A DNA stretch of 64,000 bases from Mycobacterium sp. EPa45 (GTDB lineage Bacteria; Actinomycetota; Actinomycetes; Mycobacteriales; Mycobacteriaceae). The position numbers were made by a program, and so were the translations under genes. The notes beneath the pieces are model-generated. The model worked only from the letters and a program-made list of their open reading frames with translations. It ran no database searches and had not been told where the DNA came from. The stretch covers positions 5,642,001 to 5,706,000 of the forward strand of contig NZ_CP011773.1 in the NCBI RefSeq assembly GCF_001021385.1. The letters are read 5' to 3'. Below, one piece after another: positions 1 to 9,055 of the stretch. The number at the start of each line of letters is the position of its first letter. Position 1 is the stretch's first letter.

Positions 1-655
1 CGCCAGCCACGGCGCGGGCCAGCAGCGTCTTACCGGTTCCGGGCGGACCGTAGAGCAACACGCCCTTGGGGATCTTGGCGCCGAGCGCCTGATACCGCGA
101 CGGGTTCTGCAGGAAGTCCTTGATCTCGTAGAGCTCTTCGACCGCCTCATCGACGCCGGCGACGTCGGCGAAGGTCGTCTTGGGCATGTCCTTGCCAAGC
201 TGCTTGGCCTTGGACTTGCCGAAGCCGAAGCCCATCCGGCCGCCGGTCTGCATGCGCGAGAACAGCACGAACAAGCCGACAAGGAGCAGCAGCGGCAGCA
301 TGTAGACCAGCAGCGAGCCCAGAATGCTGCCCTGGTTCACCACGGTGTTGGTCTTGATGTTCTTGGCGCTCAGGGCGTTGAACAGGTCGACCCCGTACCC
401 GGTCGGGTACTTGGTGATGACCTTGTTCGAGTTCTCGGTGTCGCCGTTGCCGTTCTTCAGCTCGAGCCGCAACTGCTGTTCGCGGTCGTCGATCTGCGCG
501 CTCTTGACGTTGTCACTGGTGATCTGCGACATCGCCACCGAAGTGTCAATGGGTTTGAAGCCCCGGGTGTCGTCACTGAAATAGAAGAACGACCAGCCGA
601 GCAGCAGCACAACGGCAATCACCGTGAGTGTGCGGATCACGTTTTTGCGGTTCAT
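1..655 (-). CDS. ftsH: ATP-dependent zinc metalloprotease FtsH, N-terminal part (runs off the left edge)
   Basis: FtsH is a membrane-anchored AAA+ protease that degrades misfolded and short-lived membrane and cytosolic proteins. Only the first 218 residues lie in the window. They show an N-terminal membrane segment (about residues 7-25), an extracytoplasmic domain, a second membrane segment (about 109-133), and the start of the AAA domain with Walker A GPPGTGKT at 203-210. The protease domain with its HExxH lies beyond position 1. The ATG at 653-655 is chosen because the first membrane segment follows at once, as in the family. The gene is divergent from the ephA homologue, with about 160 bp between them. 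Confidence 0.96.
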   Translation of the reverse strand, partial: MNRKNVIRTLTVIAVVLLLGWSFFYFSDDTRGFKPIDTSVAMSQITSDNVKSAQIDDREQQLRLELKNGNGDTENSNKVITKYPTGYGVDLFNALSAKNIKTNTVVNQGSILGSLLVYMLPLLLLVGLFVLFSRMQTGGRMGFGFGKSKAKQLGKDMPKTTFADVAGVDEAVEELYEIKDFLQNPSRYQALGAKIPKGVLLYGPPGTGKTLLARAVAG

Positions 656-817
656 CAAGCATCGGCCGTTACGGCCCGGTCCTTCCGATATGCGCAGCTG
701 GGATAGTTCAGGCTACCGCTACGACAACGTCAGCAAGTCCCCGCAGGGTTTCCGTCAGGCTTTGGTTGCTGTTCGCTGTGCGCCGAACCGGCACTTCCAG
801 GTGAATCGAAGCTGTGC

Positions 818-1720
818 TTGAGTGGCACGGTGCCGCTGAAGACCGAACGGCTAGTCGACGTCAACGGGGTGCGGCTGCGGGTGCTGGAGGCCGGCGATCG
901 CGGGGCGCCCGTGGTGGTCCTGGCACACGGTTTCCCGGAGCTGGCGTACTCCTGGCGTCATCAGATACCGGTACTCGCCGACGCCGGCTATCACGTGCTG
1001 GCCCCCGATCAGCGCGGCTACGGCGGTTCGTCGGTGCCCGACGCGGTCGACGCCTACGACATCCACGCGCTCACTGGTGACCTGGTGGCGTTGCTCGACG
1101 AGGTCGGCGCGCGGCAGGCCGTTTTCATCGGACACGACTGGGGCGCGATGGTGGTGTGGCACACCGCGCTGCTGCATCCGGACCGGGTCCGGGCCGTCGC
1201 GGGGCTGTCCGTCCCGCCGATCCCCCGGGCGCGGACCCGTCCCACCGAGCGGTGGCGGGAGAAGTTCGGCGAGGACTTCTACATGTTGCGCTTCCAGGAG
1301 CCGGGTGCGGCCGACGCCGAGATGGCCGCCGACGTGGCCGCCACCATGCGCGGGATGTTCGCCGATCTCTCCCCGTCGGCGCCACCCGGGTGGATCAGTG
1401 ACGCAGAGTTCTCGCACTACGTGCGTGAGTTCAGCCGGACGGGGTTCACGGGCGCGCTGAACTGGTATCGCAACTACGACCGCAACTGGGAGTCGACGCC
1501 GGAACTCGTCGATGCGCGCATCACTGTGCCCGCACTGTTCGTCGGTGGTACCGCCGACCCGATCGGCCCGACGATGAACCCGGCACGCGCGCGCGAGGTG
1601 GTCGCAGGTCCGTACACCGAGAGGTGGATCGAGGGCGCCGGCCACTGGGTGCAACAGGAACGCCCCGACGATGTGAACCGAATGCTGTTGGAATTCCTAC
1701 GCGAAGTGGAGTCGTCATGA
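818..1720 (+). CDS. ephA: Alpha/beta-hydrolase epoxide hydrolase, EphA type
   Basis: Predicted epoxide hydrolase that opens epoxides to diols through an aspartyl-ester intermediate. The fold is clear: oxyanion motif HGFPE near residue 38, nucleophile elbow GHDWGA with Asp107, the cap region, and the C-terminal His in GHWVQQE. About 300 residues is normal for the family. The start is unsettled: TTG at 818 gives the longest form, while GTG at 830 gives an N-terminus closer to M. tuberculosis EphA; neither has a strong ribosome-binding site. The stop overlaps the ATG of the next gene (ATGA), so the two are probably cotranslated, as in the Rv3617-Rv3618 pair. The natural substrate is unknown. Confidence 0.88.
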   Translation: MSGTVPLKTERLVDVNGVRLRVLEAGDRGAPVVVLAHGFPELAYSWRHQIPVLADAGYHVLAPDQRGYGGSSVPDAVDAYDIHALTGDLVALLDEVGARQAVFIGHDWGAMVVWHTALLHPDRVRAVAGLSVPPIPRARTRPTERWREKFGEDFYMLRFQEPGAADAEMAADVAATMRGMFADLSPSAPPGWISDAEFSHYVREFSRTGFTGALNWYRNYDRNWESTPELVDARITVPALFVGGTADPIGPTMNPARAREVVAGPYTERWIEGAGHWVQQERPDDVNRMLLEFLREVESS

Positions 1721-2898
1721 CGGGCAGGCCGCTGAATTTCGGAGTCTTCATCACGCCGTTTCACCCGGTCGGCCAATCCCCCACCGTCGCACTGGAATAC
1801 GACCTGGAGCGGACCGTCGCCCTGGACCGGCTCGGCTTCGACGAGGCGTGGTTCGGCGAGCACCACTCCGGCGGGTACGAGCTGATCGCCTGCCCGGAGG
1901 TATTCATCGCCGCGGCGGCCGAGCGCACCAAGCACATCAAGCTGGGTACCGGCGTGGTGTCGCTGCCCTACCACCATCCGCTGATGGTGGCCGACCGCTG
2001 GGTGCTGCTCGACCACCTGACCCGCGGCCGGGTGATCTTCGGCACCGGCCCGGGCGCGTTGCCGTCGGACGCCTACATGATGGGCATCGATCCCGTCGAG
2101 CAGCGCCGGATGATGCAGGAGTCGCTCGACGCGATCCTGGCGTTGTTCCGCGCCGGGCCCGATGAGCGCGTCGATCGGCATTCCGACTGGTTCACCCTGC
2201 GCGACGCGCAGCTGCACATCCGGCCCTACACCTGGCCATACCCGGAAATATCCACGGCGGCAATGGTTTCCCCGTCCGGGCCGCGGCTTGCAGGGCAACT
2301 GGGTACCTCGCTGCTGTCGCTGTCGATGTCGGTGCCCGGCGGATTCGCAGCACTGGAGGACGCCTGGGGCATCGTCGTCGACCAGGCCGCCAAGGTCGGC
2401 AGGCCCGAGCCCGACCGCTCGTCGTGGCGGGTGCTGGGCATCATGCATCTGGCCGACACCCGCGAACAGGCGATCGACGACTGCACTTACGGACTGCAGG
2501 ACTTCGCGAATTACTTCGGTGCGGCCGGATTCGTTCCGCTGTCCAACGAGGTGGACGCGGCAGAGCAGTCTCCGCGGGAGTTCGTCGCCGAGTACGCCGC
2601 CGGCGGCAACTGTTGCATAGGCACACCCGAAGATGCGATCGCCTACATCACCGACCTACTGGACCGATCGGGTGGCTTCGGCACATTCCTGATGCTCGGC
2701 CACGACTGGGCCGACCCTCAGGCCACCTACCACTCGTATGAGCTGTTCGCCCGGAAAGTCATGCCGCACTTCAAGGGTCAGCTGCACGCGCCGCGGGCAT
2801 CGCACGACTGGGCGCAGCAGAAGCGCAACGATCTGTTCGGCCGCGCAGGTGAGGCGATCATGAAGGCGATCGGCGAGCACGCCGGCGAGCAGTCCTAG
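1717..2898 (+). CDS. Luciferase-like (LLM class) flavin-dependent monooxygenase
   Basis: A 393-residue member of the bacterial luciferase-like TIM-barrel superfamily, which uses FMNH2 or F420-type cofactors to oxidise small molecules. The N-terminus reads NFGVFITPFHPVG, followed by the typical FDEAWFGEHHSGG segment and the LGTGVVSLPYHHP strand. It corresponds by order and length to M. tuberculosis Rv3618. The ATG at 1717 overlaps the ephA stop codon, so an upstream in-frame start inside ephA is not needed. Pairing with an epoxide hydrolase suggests consecutive steps on one lipophilic substrate: oxidation, then epoxide opening. The substrate cannot be read from the sequence. Confidence 0.88.
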   Translation: MTGRPLNFGVFITPFHPVGQSPTVALEYDLERTVALDRLGFDEAWFGEHHSGGYELIACPEVFIAAAAERTKHIKLGTGVVSLPYHHPLMVADRWVLLDHLTRGRVIFGTGPGALPSDAYMMGIDPVEQRRMMQESLDAILALFRAGPDERVDRHSDWFTLRDAQLHIRPYTWPYPEISTAAMVSPSGPRLAGQLGTSLLSLSMSVPGGFAALEDAWGIVVDQAAKVGRPEPDRSSWRVLGIMHLADTREQAIDDCTYGLQDFANYFGAAGFVPLSNEVDAAEQSPREFVAEYAAGGNCCIGTPEDAIAYITDLLDRSGGFGTFLMLGHDWADPQATYHSYELFARKVMPHFKGQLHAPRASHDWAQQKRNDLFGRAGEAIMKAIGEHAGEQS

Positions 2899-2995
2899 AC
2901 GTGAGCCGACGTCGAGATTGACCTCACGCAGACACTTACCCGAACATTTCCTGCATAGATTCAATCTCGTTGCAGGGCTGCCCACCGAAAGTGGT

Positions 2996-3769
2996 CTACA
3001 CCTCGGTCGGCGTCCCCGGCGTCAGCCAGCGGACACTCTCGACATCCGACAGTGTCTGGCGTGCAACATTTTCCGCCTCGCGAAAGTGCGTCCATCCCTC
3101 GTAGTGCACCGGCACTGCCACCCGTGGCCGCATCAGCCGAATCAACTCGGCGCCCTCGTGTGCGGTCATCGTGAAACGCACCGGCCCGGTGAAGCCGAAG
3201 CGCACCCCACCCAGATGCAGCAGGGCCACGTCGATCGGTAACCGCCGGGCCACCTCGCGCAGACCGTCGTAGAACACGGTGTCCCCGGACATCCACATTG
3301 CGGCGGTGTCCTCGCCGCGGCGATGCAGCGCGAATCCGTTGACTTTTCCCGTGATCGGCCCGCTGAACCTGGGACCGTGGCGGGCCGGGGTGGCAGTCAC
3401 CGTCAGCGGCGGACGGCCGGGCGCTTCCAGCGTCATCGACGCCCAGTCCGCCAGGCCGCGGATGTTGGGCGCGGCCAGCCTGCGCGCGGCGGGCACGGTG
3501 GTGACGACGGTGCCGGCTTGGGAGAGCAAATGACGACCGGAGTCGTCGAGGTTGTCGGCGTGCTGGTCGTGGCTGAGCAACACCACGTCGACAGGCGCGA
3601 CGACGTCGAGCGGGCGGGCCGGCCCGGAGACCTTGCGAGAGGACGTGCCCCAGCCGAACGTGTATCGGCGGCCGGGTGAGTCGAAGGTCGGGTCGGTCAG
3701 GATTCGCCAGCCATCGACCTCGATCAGCGTGGTGGGGCCGCCGAGATGGGTGAGCTGAAGCTTGGCCAT
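2996..3769 (-). CDS. Metallo-beta-lactamase-fold hydrolase, UlaG-like
   Basis: A 257-residue protein of the lactamase_B_2 type. Near the N-terminus it has LQLTHLGGPTTLIEVDG, then the metal-binding motif SHDQHADNLD (HxHxDx at about residues 66-73), and further His/Asp ligands downstream (TPARHGPRFSG, MSGDTVFYDG, PVHYEGW). These enzymes are metal-dependent hydrolases or phosphodiesterases; the substrate here is unknown. A -10 box TAGATT sits six bases before the ATG, so the mRNA is probably leaderless. The gene is divergent from lpqG with only 36 bp between starts. In M. tuberculosis the ESX/PE/PPE genes Rv3619c-Rv3622c occupy this place. Confidence 0.85.
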   Translation of the reverse strand: MAKLQLTHLGGPTTLIEVDGWRILTDPTFDSPGRRYTFGWGTSSRKVSGPARPLDVVAPVDVVLLSHDQHADNLDDSGRHLLSQAGTVVTTVPAARRLAAPNIRGLADWASMTLEAPGRPPLTVTATPARHGPRFSGPITGKVNGFALHRRGEDTAAMWMSGDTVFYDGLREVARRLPIDVALLHLGGVRFGFTGPVRFTMTAHEGAELIRLMRPRVAVPVHYEGWTHFREAENVARQTLSDVESVRWLTPGTPTEV

Positions 3770-3775
3770 GCCAAA

Positions 3776-3798
3776 AATCTAGTGCCGCGCGCTACGGT
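3776..3798. promoter_or_regulatory. Back-to-back -10 elements for the MBL gene and lpqG
   Basis: On the minus strand TAGATT (3781-3776) ends six bases before the ATG at 3769. On the plus strand TACGGT (3793-3798) ends seven bases before the ATG at 3806. Both match mycobacterial sigma-A TANNNT boxes placed for transcription starting at or next to the start codon, so both genes look leaderless and their promoter regions must overlap. Confidence 0.5.
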
Positions 3799-3805
3799 GT
3801 CTCCC

Positions 3806-4516
3806 ATGCCCAACGCCGGACGTCGTGTCGTTGTTGCGCTCGCCGCGCTGGGAACGGCTGCCACCGTGCTCGCCGGTTGCGATTCCGCACCCGCGGTTCC
3901 CGCCAATCCACGGCAGGTGACCGTCGTCGGATCCGGCGAAGTCAAAGGTGTGCCGGACACCCTGACCACCGACGTGAGCGTCGAGGCCGCCGCGCCTGAC
4001 GTCACCACCGCTATGAACCAGGCCAATGACCGCCAGAACGCGGTGCTCAATGCCCTCAACGCCAGCGGTGTCGAGGGCAAGGACATCAGCACCACCGGAG
4101 TCAGCCTGCAGCCGCAATATGGCGACAACTCGGTGATCACCGGATACCGGGCGAGCAATTCGATCCAGATCAAAATCCGCAAGCTCGACACCGCCTCGCA
4201 GGTGCTGGCCAATATCGTCACCGCAGGCGGTGACGCCACCCGGATCAACTCGGTGAGCTACTCCATCGAGGACGACGCCAAGTTGGTCGGCGACGCCAGG
4301 GCGCGGGCGTTCAACGACGCCAAGCAGCGCGCCCAGCAGTACGCCGACCTGTCGGGATTGTCGCTGGGCAAGATCATCTCGATCTCCGAGGCGCCCGGCG
4401 GCACACCGCCGCCGCCACCGCCGATGCCGCGCGGGGCGATGGCCAGTTCCGTTCCGCTGGCGCCCGGCCAACAGACCGTGGGCTTCTCGGTGACGGCGGT
4501 CTGGGAGCTCAGCTAA
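3806..4516 (+). CDS. lpqG: Lipoprotein LpqG, SIMPL (DUF541) domain
   Basis: A 236-residue lipoprotein. A signal peptide ends in the lipobox LAGC at about residues 25-28, giving a lipid-anchored extracytoplasmic protein. The rest is a SIMPL/DUF541 domain, with GSGEVKGVPDTL, the central TGYRASNSIQIKI and the C-terminal QTVGFSVTAVWEL typical of LpqG (Rv3623). Domain function is not established; family members are periplasmic and often stress-linked. The ATG at 3806 is chosen because the signal peptide starts there and a -10 box lies seven bases upstream. In M. tuberculosis hpt follows directly; here a 5-kb insertion separates the two. Confidence 0.92.
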   Translation: MPNAGRRVVVALAALGTAATVLAGCDSAPAVPANPRQVTVVGSGEVKGVPDTLTTDVSVEAAAPDVTTAMNQANDRQNAVLNALNASGVEGKDISTTGVSLQPQYGDNSVITGYRASNSIQIKIRKLDTASQVLANIVTAGGDATRINSVSYSIEDDAKLVGDARARAFNDAKQRAQQYADLSGLSLGKIISISEAPGGTPPPPPPMPRGAMASSVPLAPGQQTVGFSVTAVWELS

Positions 4517-4649
4517 TTCCGGATTTCGTGCGAATTCAAAAACGTATGAATTCATTTCGGGAGTCGTGTTCCGACGCTATTGCCAATTAACGCTTACGTC
4601 ATTATCGTTTCCCGTCGAGGCACAGCTTAGGCACTCCGGGGGGAAATTC

Positions 4650-7600
4650 GTGGCTATTGCGGGTTCTAACACGTCGTCAGGTGCCGGTCGGCATCGCAGG
4701 GCAGCCCGGAAGCAACCTTCAATAAGGCAGTGGCTACGCATCGGTGCCGTGGGCTTGGGCTTAGGCGCTGCAGTCACCGTGGGGCAGGGAACTGCCGCGG
4801 CAGCACCTGACGACTCGTCCCACTCCGGAGCCCATGCCAACAACCGTGGCCACAGTTCATCACGCGCCGACAGTGCGCGCCCTCGTTCGAGCAGCCCCGC
4901 TCACCAAGATAAAACAGACACCCACGCACCGGACTCCGTCGCCTCAGGCGCCACCCGCATCGTGACGCTTCAATCGCCAAGCGCTCCTGCCCCGAATGCT
5001 CTGTTGAAAGCGGCATCTCAGTCGAGTCCCGTTGTGGGAGAGCCACTTCAGACCGCTACCAAGGCGCCCCGAGATGCCCTCAGCAACGTGATCGGCGATA
5101 CGTTCGCCGCCCTGTCGGGCGCGGTTGGTGACGCGGAACTGTCGCTCAGCCGGCGCCGAGCCACCAGCCACGCTGCCGCAAATGCCGTCGGTACTGGCGG
5201 AACAGCGCGAACTGGCATGGGCTTGAGCCGCAGACAATTAGCGGTGGCCTCAGATGCAGCCGATCTGAGCGAAGCCGAACAAGAAGCAGCCGACGCCCAG
5301 TTCAATATGTCCTCCGGCTGGATCCCGGTAATAGGCACGGTCTACAACGCCGCTAGCCTCACAACGGACTTCCTTCAATTCGCTGGGGCAGTGGGACGCG
5401 GTGACATCCCGGACATCTTCGATGAAATCGCCGATATGGCAACAGATATCGTCGGGATGGTGCCCATCGTCGGTGGACCTCTGGCCGCGACGATCTACCA
5501 CATCCGGGAAGCGCTTTCCGCGCCACCCAACAAAGCTCCGAGCGCCCTGGACGACAGCTTTACAACGAACGAAAACACTCCAGTCACGGGCAACATCCTG
5601 GCCAATGACACAGACGCGGAGGGCGATACGTTCACCGCCGCAATCGGTAGCCAGGGAACCTACGGCAGCGCAACTGTCGAAGCCGACGGTACGTTCACCT
5701 ACGTGCCGGCCGTCAACTACGCCGGCGCAGACACCTTTACGTACACCGTCACCGACGGTGTGAATACCTCTACGGGCAAAGTCAGTATTACTGTCTCGTT
5801 GGATACCACTGTCCTACAACAACTTGCCGCGACGGGTGCCGCTCTGGTGAGCGAGAACAGCGACGGAACTGTCCGCGCAATCGACGGCACATTCTCAGGA
5901 CAACTGGTCCACAACGCCACCGATGCAGCGGGTGTATTCAACGCGCTCGCCGCCGTATTGGGTGCACCCCCGGGATTCGCAACAGCAGATGCCATCACTT
6001 CACAGCAAGTATCGGGGGCGGATGCGACGTCGACGGGGGTGTACTACCGGCTGCGGCCCAGCATCAATGGCGTCCCCGTTGCGGGCAGCACGGTGATCCT
6101 GGTCGCCAATGGAAATGGCACTGTGACAAGCATTTTCAATGGACTTTCCCAGCAGGTTTCCTCTGCCGATACCACACCGCTCATAGATAGCACTGCGGCC
6201 ACAACGGTGGCCACCGCGGCGATAATCGCCACTGCCAGCACACAAGCCAACGGGACGATCGATCCACAGCTTCTTGCCCAGTTCCAAGCATCGCTGACCT
6301 CCGATTCGCATCTGGTCATCTACGACCTTGACTCAGGTGCACCCCCGCAGCTGGCATGGCAAGTCGACATCTCGACCACGCCACCTTCTGATGGACCATC
6401 CACGGCACCAGCACCTGCGAGGATAGGCACCTACTACATCGCTGCAAACGGGACAGAGCCCGGGGCAATCCTCAGCGAAAACCTTGACGCTTCCCAAGCA
6501 GCCTCTCAGCAGACAGCGTACGGCTACACATTCACCGCAGAATCACAAAATGGCGTACTCGTCCTCAGAGACGGGGCGCGGAATATCGAGGTGTACCAGA
6601 ACGTATCTTCTGGAAGCTTCTTGTTTTGGCACTGGGGAGAGAAATACGAACTGGCCAACAACAGATCAGGCTGGAACAGAGATGCCGTGGCAGCCTACGC
6701 CAACATTGAAGGCGTATTCAATTACTACCACGACGTACTCAAGCGAACGTCCTACGACGGGCGCGGTGGCCAGATCCTGGTTGGCGTCAATGCTCCAATT
6801 ACCGATGATGCGCAATGGCAACCGTCAAGCCATCAGATCATGTTCGGTAGCGGAGATCTCGAAGAAGCATTGGATGTGGTTGGGCACGAATTCACCCATG
6901 GCGTTATTCAATTCGTAGTCGGTAATGGTGCGTCAGTTTGGAAGAGCGGGGAATCGGGCGCCCTCGGCGAGGCATATGGCGACATCTTGGGCAGCCTGAT
7001 CGAAGGCAAGACACGGGACGACGCAGGGCGTTGGCTAGTCGCCGAGGATGCGAGTGGTGATCCGTTCCGGAATATGGCGGACCCATCCGAGTTCAAGTGG
7101 AGGTCAACGAATATCTCCTTCTCCGAATTCTACGGGAGCCGCTACCGAGGTTCGAGCGACGATGGTGGCGAACACATAAACAGCACCATCTTCAGCCACG
7201 CCTTCTACCGCATGGTCATGGACCCAGGAAATGATCCCAATGACACGGGATTCGGAGGCGTGCTCTCACGCGGCCAGGGACGTACCGCCAACATCACCGA
7301 CGATCAATGGGCCAAGGTCTTTTACAACTCGCTGTACCGGCTGCCCGCCAACGCGACTTTCGTCGATGCGAGGTCCGCGGTCATCAGTGCCGCCAAGGCT
7401 CAGGCTTTTAGCCAGACTGAGATTGAAGCGATCCAGGATGCGTTCGATCACGTTGGCATCAAGGCTTCGAACTACAAGTACGGCGCCTACGACACAGTCG
7501 ACCTCGGCGGTACGCCCTCCGATCTTGCGGCAAGCGCCAACGGTAACCGGACGTACGTCATCGTAGGAAACACCGTGAAGGTTGTGGACACCCAAAATGC

Positions 7601-8555
7601 ATCCACGACGACGCCCGAATCAGTCACCGTGGGTGGCTCGCCTATCTCAATTGCCGTTAATAACAACGGAACTCGCGCCTATGTCACCAACAGTTCGAGT
7701 GGCACCGTCACGGTCATTCAGAAGCTGTTGGGTGTCGGGGCAAAAGCAGAGACAACCACCGTGGCCGTTGGCGGCCAGCCCAACGGTGTCGCGGTTAATG
7801 CCGCAGGCACTCGTGCGTACGTGGCGAACTCCGGAAGCGGGACCGTCTCCATCATCGATTACGACTTCAGCGGCTATGGCACGCCGACAGTGACGACTGT
7901 CGCAGTCGGCGCAGGGCCTTATAAGGTCGCAGCGAATTCGGATGGCACCCGCGCCTTCGTTACCAATACAGCTAGCGGCTCGGTGTCGATCATCGATTAT
8001 GCAGGTGGCACTCCCGTCGTGAATACCTACACGGTGGGTGCCAATCCACGGGAAGTAGCAGTGAGCAACGACGGGACGCGTGCGCTGGTCTACGGCACCA
8101 ACGGTTCGGTCTACGTCGTAGATGCCAATGCGGGATCACCGGTGACGGTCACCAAGGTGCCGGGACAGGACATGTATTCCTACACCTCTGATGGGTTCAT
8201 CGCTATGAGCGGCGACGGCCATTGGGGCTACGTCACCGATCACGACGGAGACGTGGAGATCATCAACACCGCTTACGATGCGTCGGTTCCGCTGGGCGTC
8301 TATGTCGCGCACATCAATGACCTCAATCATTCAGTGGCAACCTCGACCGATGGGTCGAAGGCATTCGTTGTCACGCACAACCACCTGTATATTCTCAGCC
8401 CCTACGGCGGCATACCGATCGCGGCAAATATCCCATTTGCCATCAACAACAATGCAAGCAACTACCAGCAGGTGTCGGTCAGCGCCAATGGCCAATTCGT
8501 GGTCGCGACCGACATCAACGGAAAGATGACCATCCTGAACGCGACGGCCTTCTAG
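4650..8555 (+). CDS. Secreted multidomain M4 (thermolysin-type) metalloprotease with Ig-like domain and YVTN propeller
   Basis: A 1301-residue exported protein. In order: a signal sequence (hydrophobic stretch about residues 30-50 ending in AAAAP); a low-complexity Ser/Ala region; an Ig/cadherin-like domain (about 295-385, with TNENTPVTGNILANDTDAEG); a thermolysin propeptide (FTP-like, about 390-505) and PepSY-like strand; an M4 catalytic domain (about 680-940); and a C-terminal propeller of YVTN repeats (RAYVTNSSSGTVTVI, RAYVANSGSGTVSII, RAFVTNTASGSVSII). Zinc ligands H746 and H750 lie in HEFTHG, and E774 in GALGEAYGD. The transition-state His is in GGEHINS. The first ligand-to-Glu spacing is four residues longer than in thermolysin. 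GTG 4650 is chosen because a GGGGGG ribosome-binding site precedes it. Codons are richer in A/T than in neighbouring genes, which suggests transfer. Probably a self-activating secreted protease. Confidence 0.9.
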   Translation: MAIAGSNTSSGAGRHRRAARKQPSIRQWLRIGAVGLGLGAAVTVGQGTAAAAPDDSSHSGAHANNRGHSSSRADSARPRSSSPAHQDKTDTHAPDSVASGATRIVTLQSPSAPAPNALLKAASQSSPVVGEPLQTATKAPRDALSNVIGDTFAALSGAVGDAELSLSRRRATSHAAANAVGTGGTARTGMGLSRRQLAVASDAADLSEAEQEAADAQFNMSSGWIPVIGTVYNAASLTTDFLQFAGAVGRGDIPDIFDEIADMATDIVGMVPIVGGPLAATIYHIREALSAPPNKAPSALDDSFTTNENTPVTGNILANDTDAEGDTFTAAIGSQGTYGSATVEADGTFTYVPAVNYAGADTFTYTVTDGVNTSTGKVSITVSLDTTVLQQLAATGAALVSENSDGTVRAIDGTFSGQLVHNATDAAGVFNALAAVLGAPPGFATADAITSQQVSGADATSTGVYYRLRPSINGVPVAGSTVILVANGNGTVTSIFNGLSQQVSSADTTPLIDSTAATTVATAAIIATASTQANGTIDPQLLAQFQASLTSDSHLVIYDLDSGAPPQLAWQVDISTTPPSDGPSTAPAPARIGTYYIAANGTEPGAILSENLDASQAASQQTAYGYTFTAESQNGVLVLRDGARNIEVYQNVSSGSFLFWHWGEKYELANNRSGWNRDAVAAYANIEGVFNYYHDVLKRTSYDGRGGQILVGVNAPITDDAQWQPSSHQIMFGSGDLEEALDVVGHEFTHGVIQFVVGNGASVWKSGESGALGEAYGDILGSLIEGKTRDDAGRWLVAEDASGDPFRNMADPSEFKWRSTNISFSEFYGSRYRGSSDDGGEHINSTIFSHAFYRMVMDPGNDPNDTGFGGVLSRGQGRTANITDDQWAKVFYNSLYRLPANATFVDARSAVISAAKAQAFSQTEIEAIQDAFDHVGIKASNYKYGAYDTVDLGGTPSDLAASANGNRTYVIVGNTVKVVDTQNASTTTPESVTVGGSPISIAVNNNGTRAYVTNSSSGTVTVIQKLLGVGAKAETTTVAVGGQPNGVAVNAAGTRAYVANSGSGTVSIIDYDFSGYGTPTVTTVAVGAGPYKVAANSDGTRAFVTNTASGSVSIIDYAGGTPVVNTYTVGANPREVAVSNDGTRALVYGTNGSVYVVDANAGSPVTVTKVPGQDMYSYTSDGFIAMSGDGHWGYVTDHDGDVEIINTAYDASVPLGVYVAHINDLNHSVATSTDGSKAFVVTHNHLYILSPYGGIPIAANIPFAINNNASNYQQVSVSANGQFVVATDINGKMTILNATAF

Positions 8556-8586
8556 AGATCGCCGAATCACGAGCTCATCGTCCGCG

Positions 8587-9045
8587 CTACTTCGACTCCG
8601 CCTTGCTCTCGGCGAAACCGTCGAAGTCCTCCGGCGTGTATTCGCGGGCTTCCACGAGCACCATCCAATTGCCCGAGTTGTCTCGCATCAGCGCCTCGAC
8701 GCCGTACGGCCGTTCCTCGGGTTCCTGAATGAACTCGACGCCCTTGGCCTTCAGCTGTTCATAGGTCGCGCGGCAGTCGTCGACCGCCAGGCCCAACCCG
8801 GGCAGACCGCCGGCGGCCTGAGCCCGCTGAAAGGCCGCGATCAGGTCGTCGGACAACGGCTTGCTCGGGGTGGTCAGGTGCACCTGCAGCTCGGGCTGAT
8901 TCGGGTGAACCACTGTGCACCAACGGAAGTCGGGTCCGAGCTGCAGATCGTCCTTGGCCTCGAAGCCGAGGACGTCGGTGTAGAAGGCGAGCGACTCATC
9001 AATGTCGCGGACGAAAACCGATACCAGAGAGATGTTCGTGATCAT
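8587..9045 (-). CDS. VOC (glyoxalase/bleomycin-resistance fold) protein
   Basis: A 152-residue vicinal-oxygen-chelate protein with two beta-alpha-beta-beta-beta modules: FVRDIDESLAFYTDVLGFE at the start, and a second module ending in the YGVEALMRDNSGNWMVLVE segment. VOC proteins are small dioxygenases, isomerases or antibiotic-binding proteins; nothing in the sequence fixes the ligand. The gene begins 10 bp after the stop of the AraC-type regulator on the same strand, so the two probably form a regulator-enzyme pair. A possible -10 box (TAGCGT) overlaps the regulator's stop region and could give a separate transcript. Confidence 0.85.
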   Translation of the reverse strand: MITNISLVSVFVRDIDESLAFYTDVLGFEAKDDLQLGPDFRWCTVVHPNQPELQVHLTTPSKPLSDDLIAAFQRAQAAGGLPGLGLAVDDCRATYEQLKAKGVEFIQEPEERPYGVEALMRDNSGNWMVLVEAREYTPEDFDGFAESKAESK

Positions 9046-9055
9046 GCGCCCAACG

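Noticed and set aside
851..1654. 267-codon minus-strand frame opposite ephA
   Set aside because: Shadow of ephA, with His/Arg/Gly-rich content and no supported start.
1624..1716. Upstream extension of the luciferase-like monooxygenase
   Set aside because: It lies inside ephA in another frame; the ATG at 1717 overlapping the ephA stop is a better start and fits the family length.
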